DNA of 9,507 nucleotides from Deltaproteobacteria bacterium. Its GTDB lineage: Bacteria; Desulfobacterota; Desulfobulbia; Desulfobulbales; BM004. The DNA lies in NCBI GenBank assembly GCA_019313095.1, contig JAFDBU010000023.1, positions 1-9,507 of the forward strand, given 5' to 3'. Position numbers and translations under genes: made by a program. Positions 1 to 5,992 of the stretch are shown piece by piece. The first letter of the stretch is position 1; each line of letters starts with the position of its first letter. The notes under the pieces were generated by a model. The model was not told the DNA's origin. It did not search any database and saw nothing but the letters and a program-made list of their open reading frames with translations.

Positions 1-530
1 GCTGCCGGATTAATATTCTCGGACGCAAGTGCCTCCTGTAAAACCTTGGCCAGGGCAAGATTAGAGTGAATAGCTTCAGAACCTCCCCGAAGAATTACTG
101 CATTACCGGATTTCAAACACAGTGCGGCTGCATCAACGGTAACATTAGGCCGTGATTCGTAAATCATACCAATAACACCAAGAGGTATGCGCATTCTGCC
201 CACCATAAGACCGTTGGGACGCCGGATCATTTCTTCAATTTCACCAACCGGGTCCGGCAGGGCTGCAACCTCATGCAGTCCGTCAACCATTGTATCTATT
301 ACCTTGTCAGTCAAGGCCAGCCTGTCAAGCATCGCCTCCGACAAACCTTTCTCACGACCGGCAAGCAGGTCTTTTTCATTCTCGGACTGGATGAATTCCT
401 TCTGTTCCTGCAGGGTTTCAGCCATACGAAGCAGTACATTGTTTTTCCGTGTTGTAGACTCAAAGGCCAGCTTGCGAGCTGCCTTTTTTGCTGCAACTGC
501 AAGTGATTCAACAGTGTTCTGAACTGACAT
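1..530 (-). CDS. proA: Gamma-glutamyl phosphate reductase (glutamate-5-semialdehyde dehydrogenase), partial at the window edge
   Basis: ProA carries out the second step of proline synthesis in the cytoplasm: NADPH-dependent reduction of L-glutamyl 5-phosphate to glutamate-5-semialdehyde. Only the first 176 codons are present; the gene runs off the left edge, so the catalytic cysteine region is not visible. The translation begins MSVQNTVESLAVAAKKA. It contains the family stretches GLSEAMLDRLAL (about residues 68-79), PLGVIGMIYESRPNVTVDAA (about 116-135) and LKSGNAVILRGGSEA, all strongly ProA-like. The start at 530 is preceded on the minus strand by AGGATGGAGAAAGAC, a good ribosome binding site. 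It lies 41 bases downstream of the proB stop, so proB and proA look co-transcribed and supply consecutive enzymes. Identification is close to certain; only the C-terminal part cannot be assessed. Confidence 0.97.
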   Translation of the reverse strand, partial: MSVQNTVESLAVAAKKAARKLAFESTTRKNNVLLRMAETLQEQKEFIQSENEKDLLAGREKGLSEAMLDRLALTDKVIDTMVDGLHEVAALPDPVGEIEEMIRRPNGLMVGRMRIPLGVIGMIYESRPNVTVDAAALCLKSGNAVILRGGSEAIHSNLALAKVLQEALASENINPA

Positions 531-571
531 GTCTTTCTCCATCCTGAAAATTTATTCTTTATTCCTTTTGT

Positions 572-1729
572 TCACAGGATTACAAGGTTGTCCCGGTGAA
601 TTACCTCATCGCTGTCCTTATATCCCAGAATCTTTTCAATCTCTCCTGTTTTCAAGCCCTTTATTTTTTCAAGGTCGCTGGAGCCATAGTTGCTCAATCC
701 GGTTGCTATGGCATTGCCCTGGTTATCAAAACACTGTACCGGGGCACCCACTCCGAAACAGCCCTTAACCTCCAGGATACCTGAGGGTAGCAAACTCTTG
801 CCTCCTTGCATCAGGGCTTTGCAGGCGCCTTTATCCAAGACGAGGTGCCCTTTTGGTCTTAAAACATACGCGATCCAATGCTTGCGACTTTGCATTTTTT
901 CTGCCTGAGGCAGAAAAAAGGTGCCGACAGGTTCACAGGCAAAAAGCTGCTCCACTATTCCTTCCACCCCGCCGGAACCGATGAAAGAGCTTCCTCCCCG
1001 AGCCGAGACCATCCGGGCAGCCTGGATTTTGCTCTGCATGCCGCCGGTGCCGAGAGCACCTACTACATAACCGGCCATGTCCTGAACCTGTTTATCAACC
1101 TTGGCTACGGTATAAACCGGCCTGGCCCCGATATCTAAACTGGGATTACCGGTATATAAACCATCGACATCGGTCAGGCAGATAAACAAATCCGCCTCAA
1201 TAAGATTTGTAATCAGGGCTCCGAGAGTATCATTATCACCGAATCGCAGTTCTTCTACTGAGACGGTATCATTTTCATTGATAATCGGAATAATGTTCCA
1301 TTCCAGCAGGGTTAATATTGTGTTGCGTACATTTAAATAACGGTTCCGGTTGGATAGATCATCATGGGTGAGAAGCACCTGGGCCACTTTGTAGCCCAGA
1401 CGGTCAAAAATATCTTCGTAGGAGCGCATGAGGCTGCTCTGGCCGACTGCTGCAGCACCCTGCTTTTCCTTCAGTTCAAGCTTTCTGTTAATCTGCAGGC
1501 CAAGTCTTTTTTTTCCTGCCGCAACAGCACCTGAACTGACAAGTATTACCTCTTTGCCTGATTTTATCAGAAAAGAGATCTCCCGGGTAAGATTTTTCAT
1601 TACGGCCTGATCAAGCCCGTCTTTTCCGGTTAAAACCGCACTGCCGACTTTGACAACTACACGTCGTGACTTGCCAAGATATAATCTGCGTAAGGCGAAA
1701 CCTTCTTCTTTGTCAACCTGAAATGTCAT
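572..1729 (-). CDS. proB: Glutamate 5-kinase with C-terminal PUA domain
   Basis: ProB phosphorylates glutamate with ATP to give the unstable glutamyl 5-phosphate used by ProA, and is usually the proline-feedback-controlled step. The 385-residue protein has an amino-acid-kinase domain at about residues 22-256: VVVKVGS at 24-30, SSGAVAAGKKRLG at 65-77, the substrate-binding PIINENDTVS at 148-157, GDNDTLGAL at 164-172, LTDVDGLYT at 185-193 and GTGGMQSKIQAA at 227-238. A PUA domain covers about 290-370, and the tail IHRDNLVIL is typical. Length fits the full two-domain form rather than the short PUA-less form. The ATG at 1729 puts about 20 residues before the first kinase strand, slightly long. 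No ATG, GTG or TTG lies between it and the domain, so it is the only reasonable start. Its ribosome binding site (AGAAGAG, about 11 bases away) is mediocre. It lies 61 bases after obgE. Confidence 0.97.
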   Translation of the reverse strand: MTFQVDKEEGFALRRLYLGKSRRVVVKVGSAVLTGKDGLDQAVMKNLTREISFLIKSGKEVILVSSGAVAAGKKRLGLQINRKLELKEKQGAAAVGQSSLMRSYEDIFDRLGYKVAQVLLTHDDLSNRNRYLNVRNTILTLLEWNIIPIINENDTVSVEELRFGDNDTLGALITNLIEADLFICLTDVDGLYTGNPSLDIGARPVYTVAKVDKQVQDMAGYVVGALGTGGMQSKIQAARMVSARGGSSFIGSGGVEGIVEQLFACEPVGTFFLPQAEKMQSRKHWIAYVLRPKGHLVLDKGACKALMQGGKSLLPSGILEVKGCFGVGAPVQCFDNQGNAIATGLSNYGSSDLEKIKGLKTGEIEKILGYKDSDEVIHRDNLVIL

Positions 1730-1790
1730 AGCAGCTTTACTCTTCTGATAATTTAATAGATTCCCGGTTTCGATAAATTACCCAAACATA

Positions 1791-2819
<1,029 letters not shown>

Positions 2820-2832
2820 TTACATAGTTGGA

Positions 2833-2856
2833 CAGCAATTCTAAGAGTAATTGCTG
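2833..2856. repeat. Stem-loop close to the obgE start
   Basis: CAGCAATT (2833-2840) pairs perfectly with AATTGCTG (2849-2856) around an 8-nt loop. Beyond one A-C mismatch the flanking GG and CC can extend the stem. It ends about 35 bases before the obgE ATG, which has no clear ribosome binding site. Confidence 0.55.
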
Positions 2857-2863
2857 CCCTGTG

Positions 2864-2902
2864 AAGAGCGGCAGATATGTCTTTAGTATTCATGCCGCTC
2901 TT
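2864..2902. repeat. Stem-loop with a perfect 10-bp stem in the rpmA-obgE gap
   Basis: AAGAGCGGCA (2864-2873) is the exact reverse complement of TGCCGCTCTT (2893-2902), with a 19-nt loop between. It is G+C-richer than its surroundings. No T-tract lies on either side, so it is not a standard terminator. Confidence 0.6.
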
Positions 2903-2905
2903 GTG

Positions 2906-2911
2906 ATTATA
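2906..2911 (-). promoter_or_regulatory. Candidate internal -10 element upstream of obgE
   Basis: Perfect TATAAT on the minus strand, about 107 bases before the obgE ATG, without a convincing -35 at the usual distance. If used, the obgE leader would contain both downstream stem-loops (2864-2902 and 2833-2856). Confidence 0.3.
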
Positions 2912-2929
2912 AAATTGTAAAGGACACTA

Positions 2930-2957
2930 TTGACTCGGCTGAATTCCAGCGAGTCAA
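2930..2957. repeat. Stem-loop just downstream of rpmA
   Basis: TTGACTCG (2930-2937) pairs perfectly with CGAGTCAA (2950-2957); past one bulged G, CTG/CAG adds three pairs around a 5-nt loop. It starts 16 bases after the rpmA stop, where an intrinsic terminator would stand, but no T-run follows in the leftward direction of transcription. It may stabilise the 3' end, attenuate, or be processed. Confidence 0.55.
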
Positions 2958-2973
2958 CAGTCAAGAAGGGAAA

Positions 2974-3234
2974 TCAGGACTCGTCGGGATAAACGCTTAC
3001 TCTTTTACGGTTACGGCCAAAATCTTCATAGGCAACAACACCGTCCACCTTGGCATAAAGGGTATAATCCCTCCCAAGACCGACATTCGTTCCCGGATGT
3101 ATTTTGGTGCCTAATTGACGAACCAGGATATTCCCAGCTTTGACTATTTGACCGCCAAACCTTTTCACACCACGCCGTTGCCCTATACTGTCACGACCGT
3201 TTCTTGTGCTGCCGCCTGCTTTTTTATGTGCCAT
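2974..3234 (-). CDS. rpmA: 50S ribosomal protein bL27
   Basis: bL27 is a small basic protein of the large subunit whose N-terminal tail reaches towards the peptidyl-transferase centre. The 86-residue product begins [16 protein letters not shown], the canonical proteobacterial N-terminus, and continues with [17 protein letters not shown] and [20 protein letters not shown]. There is no cleavable N-terminal extension of the Firmicutes type. The frame stays open to a TTG at 3261, but the ATG at 3234 gives the family N-terminus and has AGAGGT about 9 bases upstream, so 3234 is chosen. It lies 48 bases downstream of rplU and is very probably co-transcribed with it. Confidence 0.98.
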   Translation of the reverse strand: MAHKKAGGSTRNGRDSIGQRRGVKRFGGQIVKAGNILVRQLGTKIHPGTNVGLGRDYTLYAKVDGVVAYEDFGRNRKRVSVYPDES

Positions 3235-3282
3235 GTGATAAAACCTCTGTGAACTATCCAATTAAACGTATAATCTGTTCTT

Positions 3283-3864
3283 TCAAACTATAATCCCGGA
3301 AATCTCAAGAGCTGTAAACATCTGGCGATGACCACGTTTAACACGATATCCTTTACGCCGTTTCTTTTTAAAAACCAGTACTTTCTTTGCTTTGTCCTGC
3401 TCGACTATCCGTGCTGTCACAACTGCTCCGGCAACTGTCGGTTGTCCAATAGTTGCGACATCACCGTCAAAAACAGCAAGTACATCTTTCAACTCGACTG
3501 TATCGCCAACATTTCCGGCAATTTTCTCAACCCGAACCAATGATCCGGTTGATACCTGGTACTGCTTTCCACCGGTACGGATTATCGCGTAGCCGGAATC
3601 GACTGCTACTTCCTTTCCGGCTTTTTCTCGAGCAGCGCTTTTTTTCTTGCTTAAGGCTTCTTTAACCGGTTTCTCAACAGCTTCAGATTTGGCTGCAGCC
3701 TCTAAATCTTCAGGCCTGTCAGCTGCCTGGCTGCTTTTACCTTCTGCAGCTGCTATAAGAAGTTCAATCAGTTCAGCTTTACGGGACTTTTTATTAAATG
3801 AAACTCCAAGGCTGGTCAATTCTTCAACCAGTTCTTTAACAGTCATCTTTTCGTAATCTTTCAT
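3283..3864 (-). CDS. rplU: 50S ribosomal protein bL21 with an N-terminal Rho_N/SAP-like domain
   Basis: bL21 is an RNA-binding protein of the large subunit. The usual protein is about 103 residues and starts (M)YAIIRTGGKQYQV. Here the product has 193 residues and that core begins only at residue 91-92 (GYAIIRTGGKQYQV), running to ALEISGIIV at the end with the basic stretch FKKKRRKGYRVKRGHRQ at 165-181. Residues 1-40 resemble a Rho-termination-factor N-terminal (Rho_N/SAP-type) helical domain: MTVKELVEELTSLGV then KKSRKAELIELL. Residues 41-89 form an Ala/Lys/Glu-rich, probably disordered linker. No ATG, GTG or TTG lies between linker and core (codons there include GTA GCA GTC), so a standard-length L21 cannot be made from an internal start. 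The ATG at 3864 has AGGGA about 6 bases upstream; the second ATG (residue 7) has no such site. The L21 identity is firm; the extra domain call is by pattern. Confidence 0.96.
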   Translation of the reverse strand: MKDYEKMTVKELVEELTSLGVSFNKKSRKAELIELLIAAAEGKSSQAADRPEDLEAAAKSEAVEKPVKEALSKKKSAAREKAGKEVAVDSGYAIIRTGGKQYQVSTGSLVRVEKIAGNVGDTVELKDVLAVFDGDVATIGQPTVAGAVVTARIVEQDKAKKVLVFKKKRRKGYRVKRGHRQMFTALEISGIIV

Positions 3865-3870
3865 GATATT

Positions 3871-4003
3871 TCCCTAATTAACTCTACACGGTAAGTTGTC
3901 CCATCTGCATTAATAGTATCCGAGACCTTTACCATTAGGTGTTTTTATTGTCGTTTAAAAAACAGAGTGGGACCGCTTTGTGCCGCAAACTCAGAAACAG
4001 GAA
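3871..4003 (-). promoter_or_regulatory. Structured rplU leader (candidate cis-regulatory RNA)
   Basis: The predicted 5' untranslated region of rplU is about 130 nt. On the minus strand, GTCCCACTCTG (3973-3963) can pair with CAGATGGGAC (3907-3898), giving ten base pairs with one bulged C. Inside it, TAATGGTA (3937-3930) pairs with TACTATTA (3918-3911), eight pairs including one G-U, closing an 11-nt loop. No T-tract follows, so it is not an intrinsic terminator. The ribosome binding site AGGGA (3875-3871) lies just downstream. Autoregulatory leaders are known for several ribosomal protein operons, including rplU in Firmicutes. Whether this one binds L21 is inference. Confidence 0.45.
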
Positions 4004-4031
4004 TTAATAACAAAACCTCTTAATTTGTCAA
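4004..4031 (-). promoter_or_regulatory. Sigma-70 type promoter of the rplU-rpmA-obgE-proBA unit
   Basis: On the minus strand a perfect TTGACA (4031-4026) is followed after 16 bases by TATTAA (4009-4004); shifting by one base gives ATTAAT with a 17-base spacer. Either -10 matches four of six consensus positions. It begins 24 bases after the stop of the AP2-type gene and no terminator is visible in between, so some read-through from that gene is possible. Confidence 0.65.
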
Positions 4032-4055
4032 GTCCAATTTATGTGTCGGCTTGCC

Positions 4056-4493
4056 TTAACCCTCTGACAAACGTTCAGTTTCTTTTTCCTTTCTTATCCT
4101 GCAGGCCATTGCAAATGCTTTGTCTTTCCCGTGCTTGTTTATGGAGACAGATGTCTTGCCCTGTTTGCCGGAAGCTGTGACCCAACTCACCTCATACCTG
4201 TTCAATTTTGCATTGTGACGTACACCGACAACACCTGTTTTTGAATTACTGATCGTTACTATATGCTTATCTGTGCGCTGCTTGCCAAGCTTTGACTCTG
4301 TTTTATCCCGCCAGGCAAGAGCGGCAAGAAGGCTTGAATATCTACCTCCGCATTTGCGGTCTGAAAAAAACTTTGAATAGGTCTTGCCAAGATATCGTAC
4401 CCGCACATACCAGCCATGGGTCCTTTTGATATCCTGGTCAATACGGGCTATATCTTTGTGTTTTTCAAGTAAAATCTTGTCGTCCCTCTTCAT
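4056..4493 (-). CDS. Small protein with two AP2/ERF-like DNA-binding repeats
   Basis: This 145-residue basic protein looks like two successive AP2-type DNA-binding modules. The first spans about residues 16-65: RIDQDIKRTHGWYVRVRYL, a GKTYSKFFSD strand, then a SLLAALAWRDK helix. The second spans about 84-135: TGVVGVRHNAKLNRYEVSW, GKTSVSINKHGKDKA, then an AFAMACRIRKEKE helix. Three strands followed by an alanine-rich amphipathic helix, with the GVxGVR start, is the AP2 signature best known from plant ERF factors and from bacterial or phage homing endonucleases. No HNH nuclease motif is visible, so a DNA-binding or regulatory role is inferred and the target is unknown. The ATG at 4493 is chosen because GAGGAG lies 7 bases upstream; the longer TTG start at 4508 would put that site inside the gene. 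It is transcribed towards rplU, ending 24 bases before the rplU -35. Stand-alone AP2 proteins occur in sulfate-reducing deltaproteobacteria. Confidence 0.8.
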   Translation of the reverse strand: MKRDDKILLEKHKDIARIDQDIKRTHGWYVRVRYLGKTYSKFFSDRKCGGRYSSLLAALAWRDKTESKLGKQRTDKHIVTISNSKTGVVGVRHNAKLNRYEVSWVTASGKQGKTSVSINKHGKDKAFAMACRIRKEKETERLSEG

Positions 4494-4500
4494 GCATTTA

Positions 4501-4506
4501 CTCCTC
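4501..4506 (-). promoter_or_regulatory. Ribosome binding site that sets the AP2-protein start
   Basis: GAGGAG on the minus strand, separated by 7 bases from the ATG at 4493. It lies downstream of the in-frame TTG at 4508 and so argues against that longer start. Confidence 0.8.
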
Positions 4507-4555
4507 AAATCTGGGTTCCAGACTTACTGTTATCAAATGCTTCATTAAGTTTTTA

Positions 4556-4561
4556 ATTATA
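4556..4561 (-). promoter_or_regulatory. Candidate -10 element of the AP2-protein gene
   Basis: A perfect TATAAT lies about 60 bases upstream of the ATG on the minus strand. No recognisable -35 is found at the standard distance. Slightly further upstream is an 11-base palindrome, GATGACTCATC (4586-4596, plus strand), placed where an activator or repressor could act. Confidence 0.4.
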
Positions 4562-4868
4562 AATGCTGCTCTTTCGGTTTACCTTGATGACTCATCGGGA
4601 ATTTGCAGCAATTGCCGGTCACAAAAAGTCCAACCCGCTGATCAGGAAAAAATATTCTTCACGCCTTTTTTCTAACAGGATTTCAGCAGCATCTTAAAAT
4701 TATACCGGCAAAACTGCAACCGACGCAACAAATTGGTTAGGTCAATAAATGGCAAGACATTCGTCATTTATCAATGGAATTTTTCGCGAGCCACTATAAA
4801 CACTGTTTTTTTTCATTACAACCAAAATTTACTAAAAACCATAAAAACTCCTCTGATAATCAACAAGA

Positions 4869-4902
4869 CCTGCCATTATCTTTAAAATATAATGAGGGCA
4901 GG
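4869..4902. repeat. Inverted repeat overlapping the putative mazG -10 box
   Basis: CCTGCCATTAT (4869-4879) faces ATAAT-GAG-GGCAGG (4889-4902). Six outer and five inner base pairs are separated by a 3-base bulge, with a 9-base loop. A perfect TATAAT (4888-4893) sits inside the right arm, so the repeat is placed like an operator. Function is inferred from position only. Confidence 0.4.
4888..4893 (+). promoter_or_regulatory. Candidate -10 element of mazG
   Basis: Perfect TATAAT, with only a weak -35 (AAGACC, three of six matches, 17-base spacer). Transcription from here would start near 4900, downstream of the in-frame ATG at 4892, which supports the later GTG start for mazG. A TTGACA at 4905-4910 is a possible second -35, but its -10 is poor. 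Confidence 0.4.
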
Positions 4903-4978
4903 AATTGACATTTTTCTAAAATGGAGCCATCTTTTTGTCATCCTGTTCTGTAAAACAATAAACCACCTGGGGTTGAAA

Positions 4979-5386
4979 GTGTCTGATTTGCAAAAAATGC
5001 TCGACGATTTTGTTATAGTTGTAAAAGAATTACGCTCACTAAACGGCTGTCCGTGGGACAGGCAGCAGACCCCTTTATCATTAAAACGTTACCTTGTGGA
5101 GGAGACAGATGAACTCCTTGAAGCTATTGATTCCGATGATAAGCAACACGTCAAGGAGGAGTTAGGAGACCTCTTGTATATAATTGTACTCATGGCCCAG
5201 ATTTATAGCGAAGAGGGTTCTTTTGCTATAAATGATGTTATAGAAACGGTTAAAGCTAAAATGATCCGGCGGCATCCCCATGTTTTCAACAACGAAAAAA
5301 TTGATTCAATCGCAGAACTCAGAAAAATGTGGCTGGAAATTAAAGACAGCGAAAATGCTGACCGTACTGATCCCAAAAAAAATTGA
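4979..5386 (+). CDS. mazG: MazG-type nucleotide pyrophosphohydrolase, single domain
   Basis: MazG-family enzymes hydrolyse nucleoside triphosphates to monophosphate and pyrophosphate with Mg2+, acting in housecleaning of the nucleotide pool and, in some bacteria, in lowering (p)ppGpp. The 135-residue product shows NGCPWDRQQT at about 22-31, the metal-binding EETDELLEAI (41-50) with EELGDLLY (60-67), which make the EExxE...ExxxD pattern, and RRHPHVF at 97-103. It is one MazG domain, about half the length of the two-domain E. coli protein. The GTG at 4979 is chosen: GGGG lies 6 bases upstream and family similarity begins right after it. An in-frame ATG at 4892 would add 29 hydrophobic, unrelated residues, has no ribosome binding site and overlaps the likely -10 box. 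The gene precedes rpsF; its stop overlaps the rpsF -35. Confidence 0.92.
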   Translation: MSDLQKMLDDFVIVVKELRSLNGCPWDRQQTPLSLKRYLVEETDELLEAIDSDDKQHVKEELGDLLYIIVLMAQIYSEEGSFAINDVIETVKAKMIRRHPHVFNNEKIDSIAELRKMWLEIKDSENADRTDPKKN

Positions 5387-5411
5387 CAATTTCTTTTGCA
5401 TCAATTAAAAG
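5383..5411 (+). promoter_or_regulatory. Candidate promoter of the rpsF unit
   Basis: TTGACA (5383-5388) matches the -35 consensus perfectly and overlaps the mazG stop codon. A 17-base spacer leads to TAAAAG (5406-5411), a four-of-six -10. It would give a leader of about 95 nt before rpsF. Other -10-like AT-rich stretches lie further downstream, so the exact start is uncertain. Confidence 0.45.
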
Positions 5412-5451
5412 ACCAAATTCGTTTTTCATATTGTAGTTTATTTAATAAACC

Positions 5452-5485
5452 TTCTCGCTCTCTGCCAGGAAATAGATAGCGAGGG
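5452..5485 (+). promoter_or_regulatory. Hairpin in the rpsF leader
   Basis: CTCGCT (5454-5459) pairs perfectly with AGCGAG (5478-5483), extended by two G-U pairs outward and, past a C-U mismatch, by TCT/AGA inward, leaving a 10-nt loop GCCAGGAAAT. It lies 17 bases before the very strong AGGAGG ribosome binding site (5503-5508). rpsF leaders in many bacteria bind the S6:S18 complex for autoregulation. The CCG trinucleotide typical of that motif is not evident here, so the assignment stays tentative. An upstream palindrome, GTTTATTTAATAAAC (5436-5450), may be part of the same element. Confidence 0.4.
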
Positions 5486-5513
5486 CCACTTCAAAGTCCA
5501 TGAGGAGGAAAGC

Positions 5514-5918
5514 ATGCGCCGATACGAAACTATTTTTATTGCCAGGCCGAACGTTGGTGAAGATGAGATTGAGGCAATTACCGCCAAAGCCACTTCAACC
5601 ATTGAAAGTGATGGCGGCACAATTCTCCGGGTTAACAACTGGGGTCTGAAAAAACTCGCCTACCTTATTAAAAAGGAAAACCAGGGATATTACGTCTACA
5701 TAGATTATGCCGGTGTTCCTGAATCAATTGCGGAAATTGAACGTGTTTTTAGAATCGATGACCGTGTTCTCAAGTATTTAACAGTCAAGCTCGCTGACAA
5801 CTGTGATCCTGAAGCAGTAAAGGAACAGCTTGCCCAGGAAGAATCTATCCAGGTTCCCGAAGAAGAGGATCTACAGGAAGAGAATTCTGGCTCTGTTGAT
5901 GGGGATGAGTCTGACTGA
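5514..5918 (+). CDS. rpsF: 30S ribosomal protein bS6
   Basis: bS6 binds the central domain of 16S rRNA together with bS18. The protein starts MRRYETIFIARPNVGEDEIE and continues with GGTILRVNNWGLKKLAYLIKK (about 34-54), YYVYIDYAG and ERVFRIDDRVLKYLTVKL, the standard S6 ferredoxin-like fold of about 95 residues. Residues 97-134 are an extra, strongly acidic Glu/Asp-rich tail (EEEDLQEENSGSVDGDESD). Acidic S6 tails of variable length occur in proteobacteria and in E. coli are modified by RimK glutamate ligation; whether that applies here is unknown. AGGAGG lies 5 bases before the ATG, the strongest ribosome binding site in the window. rpsR follows after 74 bases, with no ssb or priB gene in between. 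Confidence 0.97.
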   Translation: MRRYETIFIARPNVGEDEIEAITAKATSTIESDGGTILRVNNWGLKKLAYLIKKENQGYYVYIDYAGVPESIAEIERVFRIDDRVLKYLTVKLADNCDPEAVKEQLAQEESIQVPEEEDLQEENSGSVDGDESD

Positions 5919-5992
5919 TTCATTCTTGCTATTTAACAGACCCGACTCGCTTTTTGTTTACCTTTAACTGAAAAATATATGGAGAAACTGCT

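Larger units (their letters stand above)
4494..4978. other. Gene-poor divergent intergenic region between the AP2-protein gene and mazG
   Basis: About 485 AT-rich bases with no convincing gene. I see candidate -10 boxes for both flanking genes, the palindrome at 4586-4596, an inverted repeat at 4745-4771 (ATAAATG, 13-base loop, CATTTAT), a larger inverted repeat at 4869-4902, an eight-T run at 4806-4813, and three tiny ORFs of 8, 24 and 16 codons. No tRNA, rRNA or mobile element is recognisable. It could be ordinary divergent promoter DNA, a decayed gene, or the site of a small RNA. Confidence 0.6.

Noticed and set aside
187..522. 111-codon plus-strand frame opposite proA
   Set aside because: Serine-rich low-information product antisense to a clear proA; a shadow frame.
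3235..3261. Nine-residue N-terminal extension of L27
   Set aside because: It would start at TTG. The ATG at 3234 gives the canonical [10 protein letters not shown] start with a good ribosome binding site.
4494..4508. Five-residue extension of the AP2 protein from a TTG
   Set aside because: The GAGGAG ribosome binding site lies downstream of that TTG and serves the ATG at 4493.
4745..4771. Inverted repeat ATAAATG/CATTTAT as an intrinsic terminator
   Set aside because: The stem is short and AT-rich, and the T-run comes about ten bases later; no gene on that strand ends just before it.
4795..4800. TATAAA as a mazG or small-RNA -10 box
   Set aside because: No -35-like sequence lies at a proper distance, and such AT-rich hexamers are expected by chance in this gap.
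4892..4978. Longer MazG reading frame from the ATG at 4892, adding 29 residues
   Set aside because: The added part is hydrophobic and unlike MazG, has no ribosome binding site, and its ATG overlaps a perfect TATAAT. The GTG at 4979 fits the family start and has GGGG upstream.
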